A DNA stretch of 64,000 nt from Pomphorhynchus laevis (GCA_012934845.2 WNNJ02001344.1:186001-250000), one strand, 5' to 3'; shown: positions 43,001-55,079, counted from the stretch's first letter. Notes: generated from the letters alone by a model not told the origin. Program-made: numbers and translations.

Positions 43001-45957
43001 GTTATTTTATATTAGGTACACTGGCACGTTAACATCGAATGGATTACATTTTAATTTTGAATTAAATTTTATTTTTCATTACGACAATTATTAAATACAA
43101 GGCGTTAGCTGAGAAGCTGTTTTGTCTGATCAAAAAATACAAGTTAATTCAGTAAATTGTCAGCATCAAGATCAGCAGGATTCAATATATCCGTAGAAGT
43201 GCGAGTGTCGATTCTCCATCCATGCTAGGCACAGTCGCTTGAAGTGCTTCATCGAAGAAGCAGCGACGACTTCCTCAGGCAACACATTCCACAAGTTGAG
43301 TGCGCAATGTGACAGTCGAAAGTTGGCAGGCAATTGATAATGGTGCCTCTTATACAGCGATTTCGAGTGACCCCGTAATGTCCTAGCTTCTCAATCAAAG
43401 GATATTAGCGGGGAAGCCATCAAGTTTGTTTACAATCGCCCAAAGGCAGGACAAGTCTAGTAAGACAAATCTGTCACGAATCGAGCTTATCACTAGCGCA
43501 CGCAGCCGCATGCGGTAGGACGTTCCAGCCCTAAAGCATATCCTTGAACATCTCTTCAGTACCGACTCATACTCGAGCAATTCTCGCTTAGTGGTAGGAA
43601 AGCATGCAGGGATGCAGTACTCCATATGAGGGCGGACTAGTGAAGAAAATAAGATACCGAGCATTGGAGATGACAGGCTGAGAAATGTATTTTTGATGTA
43701 GTACAATGCCCTAGTTGCTTTTATCCTTACGTGCTCACTATTTAATCGTGTCTTAAAAAGCGATGAATTATTACACCTAAGTCATTATGGTGTTCAACTT
43801 TATTTTAAAACGCACTACCAATGCGATACTGAAACGACCAAGTAGTATTCCCCGTTATCATAAAAACACATTTATCAATGTTTAACATGAGTCCAGTGGC
43901 TTAACACCATTCAGTAAGGCAGTCCAGATCGTCCTGTAGGGACTGACAATCGGTAGGAGTACGAAGAACAGTCCAGATATTTAAATCATCAGCATATGCT
44001 AAAACAGGGTTCTTTAAACGCATGAGCAGGTCATTAAGAAATACGACAAAAAGAAGAGGGCCATTAAGAGATCCTTGAAGTACACCGGAAAGCATCCTAG
44101 AGCTCTTTGAAAGAACAACACTAACTCTTAATTTAAATAACCGCAAAGATAAGAAATTCTTAATCCACTTAATGGTATGAATATGGAAACCATAATGAAC
44201 AAGCAATGAGACGATACCATCATGAGGGACACAGTCAAAGGCCTTAGAAAAGTCCAAAAATACAGCGTCGATAGCATATCCAGAACTCGAGGCGTCCGTC
44301 CATCTTTCACGAGCTGTTATTAAAGTAGTTAAACAAGAATGTCCCGGCATAAATCCGTGTTGTGAGTCTGAGAGAATACTGTTTTTCTTAAGATGAAGTC
44401 GAATCTGCTTCGAGACTAGTTTATCGAGAATTTTGGAAAACACGCAATTAAGACTAATAGAGCGAAAGACTGACGAACTAACAGGTGGATGCTTTTTGGG
44501 TATCGGAACTACAATAGCACGCTTCCAAATATCAGGAATCCAGCAATGTTTAAGGCTGTTTCGAAAAACAGAAGTTAAATGCTGACAGAGAGAACAAGCT
44601 TAAGTACAAACTAAAAAAGGAGCAATGTCATCAGGGCCCGGTGAGACAAATTGCCTCAGCGCCAATAATTCATTGTAAATATCATCTACTTTAATCTCCA
44701 TCGCACAGTCGCGGATAGGAACAAGAACCCCTTGTCAGACGAACTGATTAAAGTCTACAGTAGAGATCCATGGAACTGCGAATATCTTTGCTAGATGATA
44801 AGCAAACTGGGGTTCCGCTGTCAAAACTCCATCCGACGAGTGAATAAAGTTAATTCCCGTTTGAACGTTTCGGGAACTACGAACGTAGTACCAGAATAGT
44901 TTCGGATTATGAGAAATATACATTGCAATGTTGTTCTCGAATGATTGTCTTTTTTTAACTTTTAGCCTGTTACAAAGATTCCGAGGAGTGCACTCAATGC
45001 GAGTAGACGGATATGTTCTAGACCTATACCATAATGTGTTTTGAATTTTCAGGACTAAACGGACATGATAGTCCAAACATTGGAAATCGCGAAATACTCG
45101 ATTTAGGGCGCTTCAATAGAGCGAAACCGTTGGACGTACGCAATAAGCGGGCCGACAAATGTTCATAGTTTTCTGGAACAGAAGAATTATACGTGTTGAT
45201 TCCCGTAGAAAATGCTATTTGAAGTTTCTTAATGTCAACTTTAGCCCAATTTATTTTCATGATCTGAGTGAAAGATGAAGGCAGATCGTCGTGGCAAGCT
45301 ACATACCATGACAGTAAACAGTGATCACTGCTGCGTACTGGTGGATGATAGCAGATGTTGGAAATATCACCAATAACTTTTGTAAAAACTAAGTCAAGAA
45401 TAAACCGGGATCCGATGTATGTTGGATGACAAACATGTTGGACCAGCATCAAGTCGAAGAGAAGGAAACTACCGAGTTCCTTTCAAATCGAAGGCATGAC
45501 AGCAAACTCTTACCTTCCTGATCAATGTTGGGGAAGTTAAAGTCACCGACCAGTAAAAATCTAGTAGAGGAACATAGACGACATAGATATGTCTTCAGTA
45601 AGTTTAAATCCAAGAAGTCTGAAGGGGAACGATACAATATACAGACATACATTTTGACCCTACCTCGAATAATGCAGAACGAAAGTCCTTCAAATGAAGA
45701 GTTAATGGAATCCGAAAAAGTATGTCAGACACACCGATGCTACAATGAATGTACGCGGCTACATCACCTACTCGTCTACCAGATTGACGATCCAAACGTA
45801 GCAAATAGTAGTTGGGAATTTGAACAACGTCATCGGATATATTAAATATATTACGGATATATTATTGGATATATTAAATTGGACATAATATATCAGTCGT
45901 CGGATATATTATGTGAGCCTAAAGATTTATTTATAGCGTTAAAAAATAAAATTGGTG
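43001..45957 (-). mobile_element. CR1-like LINE (family D), 5'-truncated, with 16-bp target duplication
   Basis: Flanked by attgtaaagttctctg at 42985-43000 and 45958-45973. From 5' to 3' on the minus strand: the endonuclease from RLDRQSGRRVGDVAAYIH (about 45800) and FLLVGDFNFPNID (about 45557); SSDHCLLSW (about 45320); a linker; RT pieces 43901-44443 with AVFLDFSKAFDCVPHDGIV (motif A), GVLQGSLNGPLLFVVF (motif B) and LAYADDLNIW (motif C); and a C-terminal part 43395-43706 (RPHMEYCIPACF). It finishes with RGHSKSLYKRHHYQ and LPEEVVAASS near 43200-43350. The 5' end falls within the endonuclease. Several frameshifts and stops; dead, but the flanks are still identical. Confidence 0.82.
43901..44443 (-). 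pseudogene. Family D reverse-transcriptase piece, 180 codons
   Basis: MFSKILDKLVSKQIRLHLKK (1-20), DSQHGFMPGHSCLTTL (26-41), VFLDFSKAFDCVPHDGIV (motif A), VLQGSLNGPLLFVVFLNDLL (motif B), PVLAYADDLNIW (motif C, with Y-A-D-D intact). Matches CR1/Jockey-group RTs. The endonuclease and thumb lie in other frames on either side. Confidence 0.85.
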
Positions 45958-45973
45958 ATTGTAAAGTTCTCTG

Positions 45974-46635
45974 ATTATTTTTTTAGTTTTTTAGTTTTCT
46001 CGCCATTTTAGTAAAGGTATAAAAACCTTTACTGAAAATATTGTTCAGTTGACGTTCAAAATCCTTTTATGGTGCTTACTTAATCGCTATATTAGAAATC
46101 ATTGTGCTTGATGAAACAAGCCAGTTGACTCCTGTTATGAATTGATACTGCAAACTTACATTAAATTGAGTATTGCAATTAAGTATTTAACTGGAAGATA
46201 ATTCGTAAATCCAGGGTTATTGTTTCTGTAATACATAAACATCTCGTCATTGCATCCAAATATGTTAAAGAAAACCCAGTTTTAAAGAAAGGCTTAACGC
46301 TTAATCCCTATAATTTAAAATTATTTTCATTTGCTTATATAAATGAAGTGATTGCTTGTTTTCCACAATTTATTTCAGAACTTTCAATTTTTTAATTCTT
46401 CAGAACTTTCAATTCTTTAGTTCACAATATTTAATAAATGTTGATTTTAACATGACGGTCCCCCCACCCGTACAATGTTTTTAAATTACATAATCAGATG
46501 TTTATCGGCCATATGTTACGAATATTATACATAAGTTATGTTATCTACAGCGCTTACGAATAATGATAATATGACATCCTTATATCAAAGATGGTTAGAC
46601 CATCTATTTTAAGACCGCACTCTATTTAGTATCCT
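45974..46635. other. No gene recognised
   Basis: A+T-rich spacer right of the family D insertion, with a tandem cagaactttcaatt scrap near 46376-46420. Not attributable to any element. Confidence 0.4.
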
Positions 46636-46639
46636 TTGC

Positions 46640-46930
46640 ATTACTTTTCGACTCCTTTGTTCAAACTCGCCCCTTATCTGCATCTTCTTACACTTACTGA
46701 ATTTCGCCTAATCTCCATAAATGTTCGTACATGTGACTCTCTTCTTATCCGTGTTCCCTCATTCTTCAAAATGTGGATGCCGTTTCCTTTTTACTGCCGC
46801 TCTTCTTCTCCGGAATAAACTGCCTTCCGCCATCCGCTCGACCGCCTCCTTTCTATCATCAAACACAGTCTCCTCTCCTGTGTGTCTCTTAATCATTGAT
46901 TTAATTATTCTAGCTCTTTAAAACTCTCCC
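46640..46930 (+). mobile_element. LINE ORF2 C-terminal tail fragment
   Basis: Overlapping open pieces read FKLAPYLHLLTLTEFRLISI, then CDSLLIRVPSFFK, and in the next frame FLFTAALLLRNKLPSAIRST. This is the common end of I/CR1/Jockey ORF2 proteins (x-L-W-N-x-L-P-x-x-I-R). One frameshift separates the halves. Family not assigned. Confidence 0.55.
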
Positions 46931-47485
46931 ACACATCAACATCAACCTATTGGCATTGCTCATACTTTTATTTTTTTCATATTTTTTGTGATAAAAACTT
47001 TACATTTGTAATTTGGTGAACTTGTAAGTGAATGTATATCTACAATAGCCACTTTAATAAACCTGTACTATTTAAGTCCGTTAGATAGTGCAATTATTAG
47101 TAGTATATAGCCTTAAAATTCGTTTACAAAATCAAGTGGTCTAACAATCACTGATTTGTTGACAATGATCTATTATTTGTCGTCAGTGGTTTTTTTGTCG
47201 ATATTCAATTATTTGTCAATTATGAATGATCCAATCATAATGTGTATGAAATTGCTGAATATAAATAACTGATTACATACAATCAGTTCCATATACAATC
47301 AGTTCATCGTTAAAAATGTAAGTTTTTCTCTGCTAATTGCACTATAAAACGAACTACAACAGGGGCTTCACATCGCACTATTTAAGTGTCTAAAAATATA
47401 CAGATCATTACTGAATAAAATAATATCGTTACTTAATATAAATAATTAAAATGACTAAATCTAAAAGACGAATATATGAAGGAGT
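46930..47485. other. No gene recognised
   Basis: A+T-rich. Contains a short repeat, cagttccatatacaatcagt (47285-47304). Nothing else. Confidence 0.4.
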
Positions 47486-48453
47486 ACGGCTAGCCAGCAA
47501 TCCAACAGTAACAGTTGTCAATATGTCCCGGGACTACTAAACGCTACTTCCGTCTATGAACGACATGAGCTCACGTGCACTATATCTGAATGCGATATAT
47601 GGACAACCGTTGCGGTATCATCCAGACAATCAAAATCCCTACTTACCAGAGAGTATATATGCGGGTTTTGCGCTTATGAACTACTATCCTTATCAACTAA
47701 GGTAAGATGTGCCAAAGATAGTTCAATCGAAATTATTTCTGATTCCTATTGTGATCAGAAATCTAAATTGGATACAATTAAGAGAACCAAGCAGAAAACC
47801 AGATCATTATATGGGAACAACAATTGCTTGGATAACAAAATCTTAGATGGTGATCTTCCAGCATTAAAATAAGTGATAAATCTAAGTATGGGATCTTATC
47901 ATTTTAATAATCATTAGTTTTTGGATCCGATCAGCGCTTCTTCAGCTAGAGCTTAGTATCCTGAGCGATGTACGTAGTTACGTCACATCTCGAACTTTAC
48001 GCTGTTAAGAACTTCTGCAAGCGATATTCTCAATGAAAAACGAACTGAACCATTTACAAATAATTATCTCAGTAACAATCCTGATTACTCTCTACTGCCA
48101 AACATAAGATCCTTCCCCACAACAAAAACAAAAACACTTATCGACTCCGTCAGTAAGGAATATCAAAATAGATCGTCACCCGCTTTATCAGCGAATAAGC
48201 CAGTAAAAGCCGGAAATCGACTTGTAACGAACAGATATCACTCAATGCTCTTAGATAACATTAGCGAGTGCTCAGTGGTTAATAACTAACATCGATTAAA
48301 CAATGATTTAGAGAACGTGCGATCAATATTCTCTCTTATTCTATGTGGTTATGATCCTATTACACTTTCCACCTTGCGTATTGTATTCACCTTTAGCTTA
48401 GGAAGGTTTTCTACAGATAGCAGAAAGCTACGGTTATTAAAATTAGTATTCAG

Positions 48454-48696
48454 TTGTTAGGATTCGGTAAATGCCTTGATTCAGCGATTGCATTTCGATT
48501 AAAAGTCTCAGAAATTCGATTTTTGCGTGATCTTGACATATCTGATCGACAGCGTTTAAAAGCAGCACAGAAGGAAATCAGTAGTCGTCTCCAAAACGGG
48601 GGACGTAACTTCACGATTCAGAATTTTCAGGTAGTGCTGCGTCGTGTTCGAGTACATTGGGTACCATTAGCCCTTACTCGACCGAAGCGAAGTTAA
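48454..48696 (+). pseudogene. Family E ORF1, C-terminal open piece
   Basis: 80 codons with SEIRFLRDLDISDRQRLKAA (about 19-38), EISSRLQNGGRNFTIQNFQV and a basic end. The D-x-S-x-x-Q-R...R-x-x-x-G-x-x-x-x-x-I pattern is what CR1-group ORF1 proteins show after their RRM-like domain. Decayed. Confidence 0.55.
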
Positions 48697-49240
48697 CATC
48701 ACTGACAAGTTACGCCGCGTCTATACCATTAACGGTGTAGGTACGTTTGTTACTCTACCATCTCGTAAATCAATAAATTCAACATATAATCTTACTTTTG
48801 AATTATCGCACAGTAGAAGCATTAGTATTATAAATGTAACGTTCAAAACTTAATACATAAACTAGATGAAATTTGCTTTCTGCTAGGAAAATACTCATTT
48901 TACTTAATTGTTATAATGGAATCATGGTTAGGCTACAGTATCGCTCACTCTGAGATTATCATCCCTGGGTATGTTTCCTTCACATGTGACCGTGATGGCT
49001 CAAAAGGTGGTGGTTGTTATTATGTATGTCCAAAATCAATCTCGGTTACCAGGCTGTGATTTTCAGTCCATACTCCTCCTTGGTACTATTAACGAATGCC
49101 ATTTAACCAAGTACGTAAAGGATTTTACTAGATTTAGAGGGAACTCTAAAGGTCTGCTAGATCCATGCTTATCCTGTCCGGAATGCAAGACTTGAACGCT
49201 ATTTAAAACGGGCAAATAAAAATAAGATAAAAGTTTGTGT

Positions 49241-49285
49241 GGCAAAGTGCACCTTTGCCACATTTGGGCAAAGGTGCACTTTGCC
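49241..49285. repeat. Perfect 19-bp inverted repeat
   Basis: ggcaaagtgcacctttgcc (49241-49259) and its exact complement (49267-49285) surround a 7-nt spacer. Additional tttgcccaaat copies follow. It lies within the decayed LINE family E. Confidence 0.9.
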
Positions 49286-49959
49286 CAAATGTGACATTTG
49301 TTTGCCCAAATTATTTGCATTTAAGCAAATAATGTTCAGATCACTGTTATAGAATGGGATTCGTAGTACTACCACAATCGATAAGTTCAAATACCTAGGA
49401 ATTGTTGTGGCAAACAACTCAAAGACTAGAACAAATACAGATGAGATTTGTTCTAGGGCGATGAGAACATTTGGTATTATCAGGAGATGCTTCATAAAAC
49501 TCAATCGATAATTTCCCTATTTGTTTAACACATACGTAGGTAGCATTTTAATGTACCTCTCTGAAGTGCCCTATCCACAATCTAACGGTGAGGTTCTCCA
49601 GATAGAAAAATCTCGAAACGAATGTTTATATATGCGTCACAGGTTTGGGGTATATACTTACCACGATCGCTTACGGTGTTTAAATATGAACCCCATGTCT
49701 TATATGCGAAAAATGAAAGATTTTATCACTTTGTATTCTGTGAAAAATCCCACAAGTCCCATCAATTTTGTTTCCCTTGCGGACTGCAACTTACATTAGA
49801 AGTCATGAATTTACTATTCGGAGTGCACCGGAGGTTGAAAAAGCTTAACTGTTTGGCAGACAGAATAATTAAGAATTGGAATTAACTTCAAAGAGAAACT
49901 ATAATGGCTAAATCAAAGACCAATTTTAAAAAGAAACTCAACTGTTTACCAGTACACTA

Positions 49960-51020
49960 ATTTTAGTTTTTTTATTCTCAATTTTTCTATTTTTTTACCA
50001 CATGAGCATGTGCTCCAAGATAGACTATGACCATTATAGTCAATCAGATATGATGATGTCATATCTGATTATTATAATCAGATATCATTATATTCAGGTA
50101 TACTAAGTCAATCAGATATTAGTAGCATATCTTACGCTTGCAAACTAATTAGTATAACCGAAGCAGCCATAACTATACAAATAATCAGTTTAAGAACTTT
50201 CCTATAAAATTGATCCGCACTTTAAAGGATATATTAGAAATTATAGCAGTTTAACATAAGTTTTGAATGTTAGCAAGATTCTCCAAAAATTTAGCAAACC
50301 ACTGATCGATTAAGACTATTTAGACATGTTTTCTCTTACAAATATTTATCTGTTTCCATTTTTCATCAGATCCTTAAAAATAGCGTGACTATGTCATCGA
50401 AATACTGAAAAAATAAAGATATAATTATAATATTTATGCTAATGATAACATTGACCAAATTAACGAGTGTGAAGACGCAACAGTCGAAAGTTTTTTTAAT
50501 GTGGCAAATGCACATAGACTGTGTGCTCACAAGCCCACAAAAGCGAAACAGATAAAAAAAGTTAATCGTTTAGTAGCATCGATTTTAGTCATAGGACTAA
50601 AAACAGTCATACGACTTACTCCCACGTTTGCCCAGAGTTCACGTCGTACTTAATATGGGTAAACAGGGGAAATAACCGGGCATGTGGGTGCCTTACAGTT
50701 ATGTTACTGCAGCTAAACACTTGCTGGATAAAACAAGCTGATAAAATTGTAAAGTTTAATATGTATACTTAAAATGTTATATAAGAAGTTTCATAAATTA
50801 ATAGCAACACTATTTTACGGTAGTCTTCACTTGTGCACGTGATCCGGATTTCTACCGATAATGATAAAAATCCATATCTGAAATATTGAAGAACATTTTT
50901 ATTAAGAATAAAGCGATTATGGAATGTTACGAACATGCATTTTGTATTTTTTTAGATTAAATTAAACAAGATTATATTTAAAATAGATTGAGGTTAATGC
51001 ATAGTTTAGCAATATCATAT
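49960..51020. other. Spacer with a hairpin and a LINE B 3' end scrap
   Basis: Hairpin aatcagatatga / tcatatctgatt (50042-50070, 5-nt loop). At 50,490-50,545 the minus strand carries the family B 3' signature (tttaatgtggcaaatgcaca on the + strand). The rest is unassigned. Confidence 0.5.
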
Positions 51021-51028
51021 TAAAAAGA

Positions 51029-51258
51029 ATGATGTCTGCGGATCCATCGACGCAACTCGTCGTTTCTGAGGACAATCATGTGACAAATGGATGTTCTCAC
51101 GATACAAAGTTGCGACGAAACTATCGATTTTGTTCGGGTTCAGTAAGTATAACGTACCTTATCCTATTCATACTCGTGATGTTTTTAAATAGCAATGGAA
51201 CAATTGGCCGGAATTGGAGTTATCTGAAATGTGCGGTACTTTTTCGTTACAAGAGGTG
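51029..51258 (+). CDS. Possible first exon of a type II membrane protein
   Basis: ATG 51029 opens a 76-aa frame: a polar N-terminus of about 38 residues with a basic cluster (KLRRNYR), one hydrophobic segment (SITYLILFILVMFL, about 39-53), then two N-glycosylation sequons (NGT, NWS). That order fits a type II single-pass protein. The frame ends at AAGAG|GTGA; GTACTT at 51236 (phase 0) or GTAAGT at 51143 (phase 0, before the TM segment) are other possible donors. Phase 0 would fit the cysteine-rich exon at 61,378, but that link is speculation. Confidence 0.4.
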
Positions 51259-51259
51259 A

Positions 51260-52380
51260 TTATGCACTTGTAATCCACTGGCATCCACTTATCTATTATT
51301 TTAATAGCATTTTATTTGTTTTAGTTAGTAAAGTGAGCGTATTAAAGTCTATGACAAAATAATGATATATTTTCATTATTTTGAATGAATAGTTGAAATG
51401 TTATTATGATTGACTCCTTGACTCAATTCAATATAAGACTTACACACAATTCAGATTGCTATAATTCACTACCTTAAGTAATTTATCAATTAGCATATGT
51501 TTTATTATTTTATTAATTCATTATCAGAAAATTAATATGAATTTTATTTATTTTTTATTGAAAATTCTAAAATTTTGAATTATTTCTCTGAATTTATTTT
51601 TTAGTTAATTTCTCAGAGTTTTTATTCCGATATTTATAATTAGTTAAAGATCAAGTTTGTTTTTATTAACCTAATGTATCGAAAGAACTTTATGAAAGTC
51701 AAGTAATGAAAGTAATTACTTTCATGATCAAAATCGGGTATAAAAATATCGGATTAAAACTTACGAATTTTTACTATCGATATTAGTGGGCTTGTAAGCG
51801 CGCCGTTCGCACGCATTTGCCACTTAAAAATAAATTTATCTTATCTATCTATTCATAAAGATATTTGAATTTAAAGTTTAAATTTACATTTAATAATTAG
51901 TGGTTAATATGCGAACCCGTTTCGAAAATCCAATTTATTTTGTAAAATAGGATTAAAATCCAATTCAGTGCATATTCTTCTATTTCTCCTAAACTTCATT
52001 ACTCATCGTCCTATACTTGACATTGTCTGGTTTGCAAAAATCTTCGTATTATCAAATATTTGGTACTTTAAAATATTTTACTACTAAATTATTATTTATA
52101 ATTACTACAAAATAAAGCGAGAACAAATCCATGTCAGCAAAAAAATACATTTGAGTATAGGAACACCACCAGAATGATCTCCGTTCCAGATCATCATCTG
52201 CGTTGCTTTATAAAATCAGATACTTCGCATTTGAATGCTCGTGGCATGTTAAATCTTCTATTCACGCTCTTTGAAATATGAGTCGCTAAGCAATCGAAAA
52301 AATCGAAAAGCTACAGATGTTGATGAGAAAATTTTAGAACATCATTCTGTTTAAGCCTTTTATGGTATTCAATTATCAAG
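51260..52380. other. Spacer containing a LINE B 3' end (about 51,780-51,840, + strand)
   Basis: gggcttgtaagc, hairpin-like gcgcgccgttcgcacgc (51798-51814), then atttgccac: the family B terminal signature. The remainder is A+T-rich without coding signal. Confidence 0.5.
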
Positions 52381-52865
52381 TTGTTTTAACCAAACAATTA
52401 GGGAACCTCAGGGAGATCATATAATCCATCTCCTCTTTAGCTTGTTTTTGTTCAATTTGGCGGCGTGCATAACGGAGTCAAACACATAATGTCTCATGTA
52501 TGCGGATGATTTAGTCATCATTTCGTCAAATCCCAATAATATCCAGTTTAGTTTAAATCATCTTGAAGTCTTTCGCGAGAGGAATGGCCTAGCTGTAAAT
52601 ACAGATAAGACTAAGATGATGAAATTCCGCGCAGGCGGTCGCATGCCTCGTCGTGATTATTTAATATACAAGTCAGCACCTTTAGAGTTTGTAAATCGAT
52701 TTATTTATCTTGGTTTTACCTTGACTTCGCGCTGGACCTTTGCAGATCATATCGTTAATATTGCTTGTGATATAGTTTGCGCTTCTGCATCCCTTATTCT
52801 CTTTACTCGCGTCAGTTTTGACACATCTATCAAGTTTCCACATAATGTTAGCTCCTTGAGATAAG
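52380..52865 (+). mobile_element. LINE reverse-transcriptase fragment
   Basis: REPQGDHIIHLLFSLFLFNL (about 52401-52460, RT motif B) precedes a 122-aa open piece (52496-52864) beginning MYADDLVIISSN (motif C). It continues NGLAVNTDKTKMMKFRAGGR (motif D) and FIYLGFTLTSRWTFADHI (motif E). It resembles Jockey/R1-group RTs but differs from families A, B and D. Confidence 0.75.
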
Positions 52866-52929
52866 TTATAGTTTTGCTGTCTTTTGGAGAGTACTGACCA
52901 TTGCTAATTTGCGATGCATCGACTAATAA

Positions 52930-53790
52930 TAATACAATAATTTATTTAACGTGGTAAATGCGTGCAAATTGCACGCTTACATGACCACAAACAAACAAAA
53001 AAAGAACATCAAAAGTTACAGATAATTAGTTAATTGTTGAAATGGAATTGGATTTGGCGTTTGAAGCACGGCATAGATGTTGATTGGCGGATATGAATAG
53101 GCAGTTGATTCACAAGAGAGAAGCAACCACAACGAAGGAGCGGAAGCCAAAAGAGGTAGAGTAGATTGGGACATGTAAAAGAAAGGAATTACGGAAACGC
53201 AGAGCACAATACACAGTACGAGAATTGTCGAGAAAAGGAAGGTTGAGAAATGAAGGGGTATGAGAAGTTATAAGTCGAAAAGCAATGATAAGAAGACGAA
53301 TTTAAACACGACAATAAATGGTAGGCCAATCAAGAGAAACAAGATAGTGGGATGTATGATCAAAATGACGAAGACGGAGAACTCGGACGGCAGCGTTGAT
53401 GATGCGTTGTAAATAAATAAGAGTGGATTTAGGTGAGTTGGAAAATAGACTAAGACAGTAATCAAGTCTTGATAAAAGACGAAAAGATATGAGAGTCATA
53501 CAAGAAGGAAAATCGATCAATCTACGAACTTGACGGAGATTGCAGAGTATCAAGGTAGATGAGCGTACTTTATCTCTAACAAAAGGTTTACGTAAAAGTC
53601 GGTTGTCGAAATCGAAGCCTAGGAAAACGAGATTATTAACGATAGAAAGAATTGTAGAATTTAATGATACGGAAGGAGGTTTTACGCCGTAGCGTCGAGG
53701 TAGGATCCACATAATTTTAGATTTATCAGGATTTAGAGAAAGGCAAAGGGAAGAAAGATGATTGAAAATTGGGACAAGACAAAAAGACGA
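52930..53790 (-). mobile_element. LINE family B, copy B1, RT C-terminus and 3' end
   Basis: The open piece 53302-53712 reads LVFLGFDFDNRLLRKPFVRD (motif E region) and SRLDYCLSLFSNSP, then HTSHYLVSLDWPTIYCRV in the usual post-RT block. The terminal signature follows with a perfect palindromic arm pair, gcgtgcaaattgcacgc (52960-52976), and ends near 52930. One or more frameshifts. Confidence 0.75.
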
Positions 53791-53794
53791 CTAA

Positions 53795-54292
53795 ATAAAA
53801 TGGACCTTCAATACAAAGTATTTCCGATTATCCAAGAAAACTTCGTCGTCTACGCTGTCAGTCATTACGAGACAATCACTACTGTCATATGAATTATTTA
53901 AAGCATTAAGTCTTGAAAAGACGCCCAACTATGTCCGTCATACTGAAATTGGGGAACAAAAATGTAGAAGCTTAGATGTACAGCATTTATCAACCCTGCA
54001 TACTCGCACTCTCAGCTATGTAATGCTACCGTGCATACTAAAAAGCCTTTGTCATGCGATATTCTTTACAGGATTATCATGGAAAATTTTGTATGAATCG
54101 GATTGTTTGCCACCGTCAAGAGCTAGCTGTGTGTGTAAATTTTGCAATAAGTCTTGCTTTAAACAGTTACACACACGACTGTCAAATCCGGCAACATATG
54201 ACTCTCTGCGAATTGTATGCTTTAGACACTTTTATTCCTTGACACTTCACCGTCTTTCTTTGTCGTCTATTTTTTATAATCTCAATCGCTAA
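53795..54292 (+). CDS. Uncharacterised 165-codon open stretch, no start codon
   Basis: Open from just after TAA 53792 to TAA 54290. Internal parts read SLLSYELFKALSLEKTPNYV, then HTRTLSYVMLPCIL. A cysteine-rich part is CVCKFCNKSCFKQLHTRL (about residues 112-129). A second frame (54054-54242) is also open and cysteine-containing, so the true frame is uncertain. An acceptor-like ttctttacag at 54066-54075 could make the 3' part an exon. Composition is less A+T-biased than spacer. It could be a host exon or a mobile-element remnant; I recognise no family. Confidence 0.3.
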   Translation: MKWTFNTKYFRLSKKTSSSTLSVITRQSLLSYELFKALSLEKTPNYVRHTEIGEQKCRSLDVQHLSTLHTRTLSYVMLPCILKSLCHAIFFTGLSWKILYESDCLPPSRASCVCKFCNKSCFKQLHTRLSNPATYDSLRIVCFRHFYSLTLHRLSLSSIFYNLNR

Positions 54293-54319
54293 TGACGCTT
54301 AAGAGATCAAGACTAGAAT

Positions 54320-54440
54320 AGCATCAACTCAGGAACGACTCATTAAGACTGGAATGGCATCAACTCATTAAGACTGGAATGGCATCAACTCATTAAGACT
54401 GGAATGGCATCAACTCATTAAGATTAATAAAAAATTATTA
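54320..54440. repeat. 25-bp tandem repeat, about four units
   Basis: Unit catcaactcattaagactgg (plus aatgg). A related phrase, attggaatggcattaattca, occurs at 54957. Confidence 0.8.
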
Positions 54441-54534
54441 ATTCATTAAGATTAATAAATCAACTCATTTTAATTTTAGTTAATTGAATAAAAAATCATT
54501 TAGAATGGTAAAATCGTAGTTGTCCTAAAGTCAT

Positions 54535-54968
54535 AAAAACTCAACATTTCGTTAAATAGAATTTGATCGAGGTGCACAAATGCAACCCTATTTCGAGCGC
54601 ATAATAGCGAAGCTTAAGCGTGGTTTTAAAAGGCCTATTGTGCTAGCATAATCATGTGGGCCGATGCCGTTTTCTTTCGGACGATTGAGTGCAGAAGTGA
54701 TATAACGCTCTTCCTTATCCCACATAATGTTGAAAATACAAAGGCGTAAAACTGGCATGTTCGACTAACTTGATCCGTTCCCAAACTTTGCTATTTTGCG
54801 GTGTTTGGTATACTCGAAGGCAGAACATGGACTGCAATTTGCGTGCGATTGAGCTAGCGTTGAAAAAACAGTGACGTCGCAAAACGTCCGCTCAAAACGT
54901 TCAATATGCAGCCCAAAATCGAGTTTTGCTTGCTCATTTCTGGTTATGGTAGAAGATTGGAATGGCAT
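54535..54968 (-). mobile_element. RT-nuclease family, C-terminal fragment
   Basis: Minus strand. The open piece 54765-54968 reads RNEQAKLDFGLHIERFERTF then CDVTVFSTLAQS, equivalent to the A-R-x-D-I...F-F-D-V-R-V-F-N-P core of the family. Beyond it, in other frames, VEHASFTPLYF and KPRLSFAIMRS match the V-E-H-x-x-F-T-P-L and R-C-R-L-S-F-x-L-x-R-S tail. Same family as 19.5-21.8 kb, but a separate copy. Broken. Confidence 0.6.
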
Positions 54969-55079
54969 TAATTCAGGGAAGCGAGAAAGTTTTAAACAAT
55001 TATTAAAATTTCATTATTAAAATTTTATTATTATTTTTTAATTTATTAATGTTCTAATAATTTTAAAAAATTATTATTA

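Larger units (their letters stand above)
47486..49935 (+). mobile_element. CR1-like LINE (family E): ORF1 and fragments of ORF2
   Basis: ORF1: an open frame without ATG from about 47486 to 47872 carries a zinc-finger-like C-x4-C-x2-W...C-x2-C pattern (CTISECDIWTT; YICGFCAYELLSL). It is followed by RRM-like traces (KLRLLKLVFS near 48430) and the open piece 48454-48696 (FLRDLDISDRQRLKAAQKEI). The ORF2 endonuclease starts near 48915 with MESWLGYSIAHSEIIIPGYV and CDRDGSKGGGCYYV. RT catalytic motifs are missing: the next recognisable part is the thumb (KYLGIVVANNS, 49389-49421, and YHDRLRCLNMNPMSYMRK). Internally deleted, with many frame changes. Confidence 0.65.
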
